A stretch of 22,439 nt of DNA from Corynebacterium sp. UBA2622 (lineage in GTDB: Bacteria; Actinomycetota; Actinomycetes; Mycobacteriales; Mycobacteriaceae). A program made the translations under genes and the position numbers. The first letter of the stretch is position 1. Each line of letters starts with the position of its first letter. Under the pieces are notes generated by a model. That model searched no databases. It was given only the letters and a program-made list of their open reading frames with translations, and had not been told where the DNA came from. Below are positions 1-6,359 of the stretch, piece after piece. The DNA is taken from positions 321-22,759 of the forward strand of contig NZ_DDJO01000023.1 in the NCBI RefSeq assembly GCF_002339505.1, written 5' to 3'.

Positions 1-2
1 AG

Positions 3-914
3 GCCGTCATCCCGGCCGCCGGGCTCGGCACGCGCTTCCTGCCTGCCACGAAGGCCATCCCCAAGGAGATGCTGCCGGTCGTCGACAAGCCGGCCATCCA
101 GTACGTCGTCGAAGAGGCGGTGCGCGCAGGGGTTCCCGACATCCTCACGATCACCGGTCGTTCCAAGGCTGCTCTCGAGGATCACTTCGACCGCCACTGG
201 GAGCTCGAGCGGGCCCTCGAGAAGAAGGGCGACGAGAAGCGCCTCAAGCGTGTGCAGAAGTCGGCCGACCTCGGTGAGGTCCACTTCATCCGCCAGGGCG
301 AGCCGCGCGGCCTCGGCCACGCCGTGCTCGTCGGGCGCAACCACGTCGGCGACGAGCCGTTCGCCGTGCTGCTCGGCGACGACCTCATCGACGAGGACGA
401 CCACCTGCTCGAGCAGATGATCGACGTGCAGGCCAAGCACGGCGGGTCCGTCATCGCGCTCATGGAGGTGCCGGACGACCAGATCCACCTCTACGGCTGC
501 GCGGCCGTCGAACCGATCGAGGGCGAGGGCGAAGACGTCGTGCGCGTCACCGGTCTCGTCGAGAAGCCGGCCGCGGGGGAGGCGCCGAGCAACCTTGCGA
601 TCATCGGCCGCTACGTGCTCGACCCGTCGATCTTCGCGGTGCTCGAGAAGACGGAGCCGGGACGCGGCGGCGAGATCCAGCTGACGGACGCGCTCGCCGA
701 GCGTGCGAGCGCGACGGGTGAGGGCGCCGGCGTCATCGGTGTCGTCTTCCGCGGCAGCCGTTACGACACGGGCGACCGTCTCGACTACCTCAAGGCCGTC
801 GTGCGTCTCGGCACGCGTCACAACGAGTTCGGTTCCGACTTCCGCTCCTGGCTGCAGGGCTGGGTCGAGACCGACGAGGGCAAGGGGCGCACTCGCACCG
901 AGCGCGGCGCCTGA
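3..914 (+). CDS. galU: UTP--glucose-1-phosphate uridylyltransferase (5' end cut by window edge)
   Basis: Makes UDP-glucose from glucose-1-phosphate and UTP in the cytosol, feeding glycan, trehalose and cell-wall sugar synthesis. The reading frame is open from base 3, and only a few N-terminal residues appear to be missing. Visible family hallmarks are the N-terminal nucleotide-binding loop AAGLGTRFLPATKAIPKEM, the LGDDLID metal/nucleotide segment near the middle, VEKP with the sugar-phosphate-binding lysine, GGEIQLTDAL, and DTGDRLDYLKA near the C-terminus. The visible 303 residues are close to the usual GalU length. It is followed after 20 nt by an 18-bp perfect inverted repeat that may end its transcript, and then by moeA1 on the same strand. 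The promoter lies outside the window. The identification is secure; only the start is unseen. Confidence 0.96.
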   Translation, partial: AVIPAAGLGTRFLPATKAIPKEMLPVVDKPAIQYVVEEAVRAGVPDILTITGRSKAALEDHFDRHWELERALEKKGDEKRLKRVQKSADLGEVHFIRQGEPRGLGHAVLVGRNHVGDEPFAVLLGDDLIDEDDHLLEQMIDVQAKHGGSVIALMEVPDDQIHLYGCAAVEPIEGEGEDVVRVTGLVEKPAAGEAPSNLAIIGRYVLDPSIFAVLEKTEPGRGGEIQLTDALAERASATGEGAGVIGVVFRGSRYDTGDRLDYLKAVVRLGTRHNEFGSDFRSWLQGWVETDEGKGRTRTERGA

Positions 915-934
915 CGCCATCCAGCATGGGGATG

Positions 935-974
935 ACGCCCCGTTCGCAACCGAATCCGGTTGCGAACGGGGCGT
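935..974. terminator. 18-bp perfect inverted repeat after galU, possible terminator
   Basis: Arms at 935-952 and 957-974 are exact reverse complements (ACGCCCCGTTCGCAACCG against its complement) with the 4-base loop AATC. The position 20 nt after the galU stop suggests a transcription terminator. No T-run follows: the right arm leads into TGTCAGTGG. It also lies just upstream of moeA1, so an operator role is possible. Confidence 0.55.
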
Positions 975-990
975 TGTCAGTGGTGGGTTG

Positions 991-996
991 CACAAT
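991..996 (+). promoter_or_regulatory. Possible -10 element for leaderless moeA1
   Basis: CACAAT lies 6 nt before the ATG at 1003, the spacing expected of a leaderless actinobacterial transcript. It departs from TANNNT at the first base, and no -35 is visible at 17 bp. TTGTCA at 974-979 is too close. Weak candidate. Confidence 0.3.
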
Positions 997-1002
997 GGGG
1001 GC

Positions 1003-2250
1003 ATGTCGCACGCCCCCGAACTCATCACCGATGCCGAGCACCTCGCGCGCATCCTCGCGGCCGTTCCACGGCTGCCTGCGCGGCGGGTGGCGCTGGCCGA
1101 CGGCGGCTGGGTCGGTGACGTCCTCGGGCGGGCGCTCGCCGCTGACGTGTGCAGCGGCGTCGACCTGCCGGGGTTCACGAATTCCGCGATGGACGGGTAC
1201 GCCCTGCGAGCCGAGGACGCTGCGGACGGCGAGCTACCCGTCGTCGGCGACATCCCGGCCGGTGACACACGTGAGCTGACATGCGCGCCGGGTAAGGCCT
1301 GGCGCATCATGACGGGCGCGCCGGTGCCGCCCGGACCGGGCGTTATCGTCGTTCCCGTGGAGCAGACCGACGTCCCGCCCGGGCCCGTCCCGCTCCCGGA
1401 GTCGGTGACCGTCAACGCCGCGGACCCGGCGCGCAGCCACGTTCGGGTGGCGGGGTCGAGCCTGCCCGCGGGTTCGCGCGTCGCAGCCGTGGGTACGCTT
1501 CTCGACGCCGGGACCCTCGCCGCCCTGGTTTCCGCCGGCGTGCGCTGCGTGGACGCCTACTGCGCCCCGCGAGTCGCGGTGATCTCCACCGGTGACGAGC
1601 TGGCCGCCTGGCCGGTGGCCCCGGGTGAGGCGCAGCTGCCGGACTCCAACCTCCCAATGGTCACGGCGCTGGCCGCTGCGGCGGGGGCGGGAGACGTCGC
1701 CGGGATGCGCGCCGGTGACCGCGCCGGCTCACTCGCCGCGCTGCTGGACGCCGCCGCGGAGAACGCCGACATTATCGTGACCACCGGCGGGATCAGCGCC
1801 GGCGCCTTCGATGTCGTGCGCGCGACGGTGGAGCCGACGGGGTGCGCCTGGTTCGGCCGTGTGGACCAGCGCCCCGGCGGGCCCCAGGGCCTGGGACGGT
1901 GGGGGGAGGCCGCGCTCGTCTGCCTGCCCGGCAACCCGGTGGCCGCCTGGGTCTCCTTCCACCTCTACGTCGCCCCGCTCATCGCGGCCTGCGCGGGCGC
2001 GCCCCACCCCTCCGCCCGCCCGCGTCTCACGGCGCGCGCCGGGGCGGGCTTCACCCCACCCCGGGGTACCTCACCGCAGGTGGTGCCAGTGCGACTGGAC
2101 TTCACGGGCGCAGTGCCCGAGGCGCACCCCTTCTCCGCCGGGCCGAACCCTTCGAGCGACGTCACCGCCCTGTCCGGGATCACGGGCTTCACCGTCCTCG
2201 GGCCGGGCCCGATACCCGCCGACATCACCGTCCACCTCACCCGCAGCTAG
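1003..2250 (+). CDS. moeA: Molybdopterin molybdotransferase MoeA, paralogue 1
   Basis: MoeA inserts molybdate into adenylylated molybdopterin. The ATG at 1003 gives 415 aa, the normal family length; the open frame upstream runs through galU and is not coding. Motifs in order are SAMDGYALR (Asp64), RIMTGAPVP (Thr104), STGDEL (Glu199), TTGGISAGAFD (Asp270), RPGGPQG and LPGNPVAAW. Aligned by eye to E. coli MoeA, Asp142 corresponds to Ser153 and Asp228 to Gly238, while Lys275 and Lys279 correspond to Arg286 and Arg290. The second MoeA in this window (6360-7520) keeps the first two of these but has lost others. moaC follows after 25 nt, so the two are probably co-transcribed. No clear Shine-Dalgarno precedes the start, and a -10-like hexamer 6 nt upstream suggests a leaderless mRNA. 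Confidence 0.93.
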   Translation: MSHAPELITDAEHLARILAAVPRLPARRVALADGGWVGDVLGRALAADVCSGVDLPGFTNSAMDGYALRAEDAADGELPVVGDIPAGDTRELTCAPGKAWRIMTGAPVPPGPGVIVVPVEQTDVPPGPVPLPESVTVNAADPARSHVRVAGSSLPAGSRVAAVGTLLDAGTLAALVSAGVRCVDAYCAPRVAVISTGDELAAWPVAPGEAQLPDSNLPMVTALAAAAGAGDVAGMRAGDRAGSLAALLDAAAENADIIVTTGGISAGAFDVVRATVEPTGCAWFGRVDQRPGGPQGLGRWGEAALVCLPGNPVAAWVSFHLYVAPLIAACAGAPHPSARPRLTARAGAGFTPPRGTSPQVVPVRLDFTGAVPEAHPFSAGPNPSSDVTALSGITGFTVLGPGPIPADITVHLTRS

Positions 2251-2275
2251 AAACACCCCCAGCAAGGAGCACCCG

Positions 2276-2755
2276 ATGCAGTTCACCCATCTCGACACCG
2301 CCGGCCGGGCCTACATGGTCGACGTCACCGACAAAGAGCCCACCGTGCGCACCGCCACCGCCCGGGGTGAGGTCGCCTGTTCCCCTGATGTGCTCGCGGC
2401 GCTGCGAGACGGAACCGTCCCCAAGGGCGACGTCCTGGCGGTCGCCCGCGTGGCGGGCATCTCGGCGGCGAAGCGGGTCCCCGATCTCCTACCCCTCGCG
2501 CACACCATCGGCGTGCACGGCTGCGCCGTCGACCTGGAAATCCGCACCGACCACGTCCTCATCGAGGCGACGGTGCGCACCGCCGACCGCACCGGCGTGG
2601 AGATGGAGGCGCTGACCGCCGTGAGCGTCGCGGCCCTGAGCGTGGTGGACATGGTCAAGGGGGTGGACCGCAGCGCCTACATCCGCCGCATGGGCATCAC
2701 CGCCAAGTCGGGTGGGCGCTCGGGCGACTGGTCGCGGGAGCTGCCCGGTGAGTGA
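2276..2755 (+). CDS. moaC: Cyclic pyranopterin monophosphate synthase MoaC
   Basis: Second step of molybdenum cofactor synthesis: converts 3',8-cyclo-dihydro-GTP (the MoaA product) to cyclic pyranopterin monophosphate. The ATG at 2276 follows the strong AAGGAG at 2264-2269 and gives 159 aa, the usual length. The catalytic set is visible: Lys50 (PKGDV), Lys66 (SAAKRVPDLLPLAH), His76, Arg105, Glu109 and Glu111 (RTGVEMEA), Asp125 and Lys128 (VVDMVKG). The usual CHP around the histidine reads AHT here. The gene lies 25 nt after moeA1, and its last 8 bases overlap the mobA start, which indicates translational coupling. moaA, which supplies the substrate, is not in the window. Confidence 0.95.
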   Translation: MQFTHLDTAGRAYMVDVTDKEPTVRTATARGEVACSPDVLAALRDGTVPKGDVLAVARVAGISAAKRVPDLLPLAHTIGVHGCAVDLEIRTDHVLIEATVRTADRTGVEMEALTAVSVAALSVVDMVKGVDRSAYIRRMGITAKSGGRSGDWSRELPGE

Positions 2756-3302
2756 GTGGGGGGACGTCGGGGTCATCGTCCTCGCCGGCGGACGCTCGAC
2801 GCGCATGGGAGCGGACAAGGCCCAGATCAGGGTGGGGGGCCGGCGGCTCGTCGACAAGCTTCTCTCCACCCTCCCCCCTGCCGCCCCGCGAGTCGTTGTC
2901 TCCCCCGCGGATCTGGGCATGCCGACCGTGGCGGAGGACCCGCCCTTCGGCGGCCCCGTGGCGGGGATCGCGGCAGGGGTGACGGAGCTGGGCACACCCC
3001 TGGTCGCCGTCCTCGCCGTGGACGCGCCCCGCTCCGCCGCCCTGCTGCCCGCCCTGCGCAACGCGCTCGGTGATGGTGACTGCGCCCTGGCCGTGTCTGA
3101 CGACGGTTTCGACCAGCCCCTGTGCGCGCTGTGGCGCCGCCGGAGCCTGCTCGATGCCCTCGCCAAGACCGGCTCGCGCGATGCCCCGGCCCGTGCTCTC
3201 GTCCGCGCCGCCCGCTGCGTGGCGCGTGTGCCCGGGCGGGGGCTGGAACGGGACTTCGACACGCCCGAGGCGCTGGCCGAGCTGGGTCCCGTCGAGCTGT
3301 GA
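2748..3302 (+). CDS. mobA: Molybdenum cofactor guanylyltransferase MobA
   Basis: Transfers GMP from GTP to Mo-molybdopterin to make the guanine dinucleotide form used by DMSO-reductase-family enzymes such as nitrate reductase and formate dehydrogenase. The GTG at 2748 is chosen over an upstream ATG at 2712 because GGGAG lies 7 nt before it, it overlaps the moaC stop by 8 bases, and it places the nucleotide-binding loop VIVLAGGRSTRMGADK at residues 9-24, as in the family. Other motifs are EDPPFGGPVAGI, the VDAP metal-binding segment, QPLCALWRR and the C-terminal DFDTPEAL. At 184 aa it is slightly short but complete. The substrate could in principle be a cytidylyl variant, but the sequence looks like MobA. 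Confidence 0.9.
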   Translation: MSEWGDVGVIVLAGGRSTRMGADKAQIRVGGRRLVDKLLSTLPPAAPRVVVSPADLGMPTVAEDPPFGGPVAGIAAGVTELGTPLVAVLAVDAPRSAALLPALRNALGDGDCALAVSDDGFDQPLCALWRRRSLLDALAKTGSRDAPARALVRAARCVARVPGRGLERDFDTPEALAELGPVEL

Positions 3303-3346
3303 TCCCCCCCGGAAACACCGTAGTCACACCGCGTGTCGGGCCCGCG

Positions 3347-3369
3347 GGTTATGGTCGGGGGACGTAACC
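3347..3369 (+). promoter_or_regulatory. Candidate modA promoter with overlapping palindrome
   Basis: TATGGT at 3350-3355 fits a TANNNT -10 element, giving a leader of about 27 nt to the modA ATG. It is embedded in an imperfect inverted repeat: GGTTA (3347-3351), GTC (3354-3356), a GGGG centre, GAC (3361-3363), TAACC (3365-3369). A dyad of GTTA/TAAC type placed over the promoter of a molybdate uptake operon is what a molybdate-responsive repressor such as ModE would use, but the binding protein is not known here. No convincing -35 is seen. Confidence 0.4.
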
Positions 3370-3388
3370 GCCGCCAGAAGGGACCACC

Positions 3389-4153
3389 ATGCGACTGACC
3401 CGCGTCCTCGCCGCCTCAGCCATCGCCGCCGCCGCGCTGCTCGCCGCCTGCTCCTCGCAGGGCTCCTCCGATGCCCCGGAGCAGTCGGAGCAGAAGACCG
3501 ACCTGATGGTCCTGGGCGCCGCGTCCACGCGCGTTCTCAATGACGACATCCAAAAGAACTCCGGGGACAAGCTGACCTTCGTCAACGCCGGTTCCTCGGA
3601 TCTGGTGCAGCAGCTTCGCGACGGCTCGCCGGGCGACGTCCTCATCACCGCCGACCAGAAGACGATGGATGACGCCGTTTCCTCCGGTGTGGCCGAGGAC
3701 CCGCAGGTGGTGGCCACCAATTCGATGGTGCTCGTCGTCCCGCGCGACAACCCGGCGAAGATCACCCGGATCGACGACGTGCAGCGCGACGGCGTGCACG
3801 TGGTCATGTGCGACGCGCAGGTTCCCTGCGGTGCCGTGACCAACAAGCTGGTGGAGGCCAACGGGCTCACGGTCCGCCCCGTCTCGCTCGAGCACAGCGT
3901 CTCCGACACCCTGGGCAAGGTCGTCTCCGGCGAGGCAGACGCGGGCTTCGTTTACCGCACCGACGCCGCCTCCGCCGGTGACGCCGTGACCATCGTGGAG
4001 ATCCCGCACGCCGACGAGCACCCGAACTCCCTGGTTGCGGCCGTCGCCACCCGCACGCAGCACCGCGAGGAGGCGAAGAAGCTGCGCGACGAGCTCTCCA
4101 GCGAGGAGATGAAGAAGGCCTGGGCCGAGCACGGTTTCACCCCGGCGAGCTAG
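3389..4153 (+). CDS. modA: Molybdate-binding lipoprotein ModA
   Basis: Extracytoplasmic solute-binding protein that captures molybdate (and possibly tungstate) for the ABC importer encoded next. The 254-aa product begins with a lipoprotein signal: positively charged MRLTR, an alanine-rich hydrophobic stretch, then the lipobox LLAAC with Cys21, so it should be lipid-anchored outside the membrane. Ligand-contact regions typical of ModA are seen: VLGAASTR, NAGSSDLVQQL, the TNSMVLVVP strand, and AGFVYRTDA with the tyrosine that closes the site. AAGGGA lies 7 nt before the ATG. The gene is separated from mobA by 86 nt with its own candidate promoter, and the permease/ATPase starts 9 nt after its stop. 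Molybdate rather than another oxyanion is inferred from family and context. Confidence 0.93.
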   Translation: MRLTRVLAASAIAAAALLAACSSQGSSDAPEQSEQKTDLMVLGAASTRVLNDDIQKNSGDKLTFVNAGSSDLVQQLRDGSPGDVLITADQKTMDDAVSSGVAEDPQVVATNSMVLVVPRDNPAKITRIDDVQRDGVHVVMCDAQVPCGAVTNKLVEANGLTVRPVSLEHSVSDTLGKVVSGEADAGFVYRTDAASAGDAVTIVEIPHADEHPNSLVAAVATRTQHREEAKKLRDELSSEEMKKAWAEHGFTPAS

Positions 4154-4162
4154 GGCAGGGAC

Positions 4163-6064
4163 GTGACGGAGTTGCGTGACGGTGCGTCCGGCCCGGCTGC
4201 CCCCGCTCCCCGGCCCGCGCCCCACCCCACGCCGGTGCCCGTGCTCGCACTAGCGCTCGTCGCCCTGGGGGCCGTTATCCTGCCCATCGGGGCGCTCGGC
4301 GCCCGCGTGCCGTGGTCCGGCCTGGGCCCGATTCTCGCCGCCCCCGGCACCAGGGAGCTGCTGCGCGTCACCCTCACCTCCGCCGCCGCGGCCTGTGTAA
4401 TCTCGGTTGCCCTGGGCACGCCCCTGGCGCTGTGGATGCACAACCTGCGCCGCGGCTCGCAGCTGGCGCGCGTGCTGGTGCTGCTTCCCCTGGCCATGCC
4501 CCCGGTGGTCGCCGGCCTGGCCCTCTCGGCGCTGCTCGGGCGCCGGGGACTGGCCTCGCCCCTCCTCGACGCGCTGGGGTGGCAGTTCGCCTTCGCCTTC
4601 CCCGGTGTGATCGCCGCCCACGTCTTCGTCTCCCTCCCCTTCGTGGTGATCACCCTGGACTCGGCGCTGCGCCAGCTCGACCCGGAGGTGCTCACCTCCG
4701 CCGCCGGCGTGGGCATCTCCCCCGCCCGCGCCACCGCGCGCATCACCCTGCCGGCCATCGCACCGACGCTCATGTCCGCGGCGGGACTCGCGGCAGCGCG
4801 CTCCCTCGGCGAGTTCGGCACCACGCTCACCTTCGCGGGATCGCTGCCCGGGGTCACCCGCACGATGCCGCTGGGCATCTACCTGGCCCGGGAGATCGAC
4901 CAGCAGCTCGCCTACGGGTTGTCCGCCATCCTTGCCGGGCTCGCGATCCTGGTCCTCGCCGCCACCATGCTGCCGCCGCTGCTGACCCGGCGCGCCCCCA
5001 CCCCGCGCCCGCGCTCCACCGGGGAGGTCGATGCCGTCGCGCTGCGCGAGCTGACCCGCCCGGAGGCTGACGGCCCCGACGTGCGCGTCGGCGCGACCAC
5101 CTTCCCCGCCGGGTCCACGACCGCCCTCGTCGGCCCGAACGGCTCCGGCAAGACGACGCTGCTCGGCACGGTCGCGGGGCGGTTCAGGGGTGCCCCGGTG
5201 ACTCTCGGCGGCCGGGCCGTCGACCGGCTTCCGGCGCACCGCCGCGGCGCGGTCATGCTCACGCAGAACCCGGGGCTTCCCCCCACCTCGACCCCGCTCA
5301 AGGCCGTCGCCATGGTTACGGGCGACGTGCCCGGGGCGCGGGCCCTGTTGGGCGCCGCGGGGCTCGCCGAGCTTGCCGACGTCCCCGTGCGCGCCCTCTC
5401 CGGCGGACAGGCGGCGCAGGTGGCCCTCGTCCGCGCCCTTGCCCCCCGTCCTCGCGTCCTGCTTCTCGACGAACCCCTCGCCGCCATCGACATCGACTCC
5501 GCCCAGAGGTGGCGCCACATCCTCCGTGCCACCGCCGGGTCACGGACCACCATCGTGGTCACCCACGATCCGCTGGACGTGGCCAGCCTCTCCGACCACG
5601 TGGCGGTGATGCGCCTGGGCCGGGTGGTGGCGCTCCGGCCCACCGCCGGGGAACTCTCGGCACCGTCCACCGTCTTTTCCGCCCAGCTGGCCGGGCTGAA
5701 CTGGCTGCCGGCCACCGCCCCGGCGGCCCGCCCGGGGGAGGCCGTTTGCGCCGCCACCGGGCTCGGGGAGCTGGGGGGCACCGCCCACGGTGGCTGGCCC
5801 GGGGACTCACCGGTCGCCGCCGTCTTCTCCCCGTCCGATGTCATGCTGGCCCCCTCCCCCGGCCCGGGGGTTCTCCGCGCCCGCGTGCGCGCCGTCACCG
5901 CGACGGCCGGCGGCGGGTTCAGCGTCGAACTCGAGGCACCCGGCGGGGTGCTCGCCCTGCCGGTTGCCCGCGGGGACGCGGTGCGCCTCGGCATCGAACC
6001 GGGCTCGCTGCTCGGCGTCCGGGTCGACGCCGACAGGGTCCGGGTGATTCCCGCGGGAACCTAG
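4163..6064 (+). CDS. modBC: Fused molybdate ABC transporter permease and ATPase (ModB-ModC)
   Basis: One 633-aa protein carries both the membrane channel and the ATPase of the molybdate importer. Residues 1-275 are ModB-like with about five hydrophobic segments (near 25-48, 67-92, 104-126, 142-165 and 250-275) and the cytoplasmic EAA loop (DPEVLTSAAGVGISPAR and ITLPAIAP, about 173-202). Residues 295-490 are the nucleotide-binding domain: Walker A GPNGSGKT (324-331), Q-loop Gln368, signature LSGGQ (412-416), Walker B RVLLLDEP (431-438) and His468. Residues 525-630 resemble a molybdate-binding Mop/TOBE domain, which can act in feedback inhibition. The GTG start follows AGGGCAGGG, 9 nt after modA. 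The stop shares a CTAG with the convergent moaD stop. ModB and ModC are usually separate; no frameshift or internal stop is seen. Confidence 0.93.
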   Translation: MTELRDGASGPAAPAPRPAPHPTPVPVLALALVALGAVILPIGALGARVPWSGLGPILAAPGTRELLRVTLTSAAAACVISVALGTPLALWMHNLRRGSQLARVLVLLPLAMPPVVAGLALSALLGRRGLASPLLDALGWQFAFAFPGVIAAHVFVSLPFVVITLDSALRQLDPEVLTSAAGVGISPARATARITLPAIAPTLMSAAGLAAARSLGEFGTTLTFAGSLPGVTRTMPLGIYLAREIDQQLAYGLSAILAGLAILVLAATMLPPLLTRRAPTPRPRSTGEVDAVALRELTRPEADGPDVRVGATTFPAGSTTALVGPNGSGKTTLLGTVAGRFRGAPVTLGGRAVDRLPAHRRGAVMLTQNPGLPPTSTPLKAVAMVTGDVPGARALLGAAGLAELADVPVRALSGGQAAQVALVRALAPRPRVLLLDEPLAAIDIDSAQRWRHILRATAGSRTTIVVTHDPLDVASLSDHVAVMRLGRVVALRPTAGELSAPSTVFSAQLAGLNWLPATAPAARPGEAVCAATGLGELGGTAHGGWPGDSPVAAVFSPSDVMLAPSPGPGVLRARVRAVTATAGGGFSVELEAPGGVLALPVARGDAVRLGIEPGSLLGVRVDADRVRVIPAGT

Positions 6065-6315
6065 CCGCCGGCGAAGGGCGGCAGGACGTCCAGGCGCTCC
6101 GCACCCGCCGTCGGATCCCCCCGCTGCGCGCGGCGCCCGTCGACGAGGAACGTGCAGCGCTCCAGGACATCGGCGAAGGTGAGCCCCGCGTCCGTTGCCC
6201 CGGGGTGGCGGCGGGTGGCGTCGTCAAGCACCTCGCCGAGGGTGGCGAACTCGCCGACCTCCTCCTCGCTCACGCCGGCGGCCGCGCGGGCCGCGGCGAA
6301 GTAGTGGATACGCAT
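6061..6315 (-). CDS. moaD: Molybdopterin synthase sulfur carrier subunit MoaD
   Basis: Small ubiquitin-like protein that carries the sulfur used to make molybdopterin dithiolene. The product ends in PPFAGG; the terminal Gly-Gly is what MoeB adenylates and what becomes a thiocarboxylate. Starting at the ATG at 6315 gives 84 aa beginning MRIHYFAAARAAAG, aligned with the family start. This start lies 7 nt after a TAGGAT hexamer, which argues for a leaderless mRNA. An alternative ATG at 6324 adds three residues but lies inside that hexamer. It is the only cofactor gene here on the reverse strand: head-to-head with moeA2 and tail-to-tail with modBC, with the two stops overlapping in the palindrome CTAG. 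Confidence 0.9.
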   Translation of the reverse strand: MRIHYFAAARAAAGVSEEEVGEFATLGEVLDDATRRHPGATDAGLTFADVLERCTFLVDGRRAQRGDPTAGAERLDVLPPFAGG

Positions 6316-6322
6316 GCGGCTC

Positions 6323-6352
6323 ATCCTATCGCCGCAGGCGATTCGTTAGGGT
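6323..6352. promoter_or_regulatory. Divergent moaD / moeA2 promoter region with central palindrome
   Basis: On the reverse strand TAGGAT (6323-6328) is followed by 7 nt and the moaD ATG at 6315. On the forward strand TAGGGT (6347-6352) is followed by 7 nt and the moeA2 ATG at 6360. Even the spacers match (GAGCCGC and GGGCCGC). Between the two hexamers is the perfect repeat ATCGCC-GCA-GGCGAT (6328-6342), well placed for a regulator that controls both genes. The layout is seen directly; transcription and the regulator are inferred. Confidence 0.6.
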
Positions 6353-6359
6353 GGGCCGC

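Noticed and set aside
703..1002. In-frame extension of moeA1 upstream into galU
   Set aside because: It overlaps the well-conserved galU C-terminus in another frame, and MoeA homologues begin near the ATG at 1003.
2712..2747. ATG at 2712 as the mobA start
   Set aside because: It would add 12 residues overlapping moaC; the GTG at 2748 has a well-spaced GGGAG and gives the normal N-terminus.
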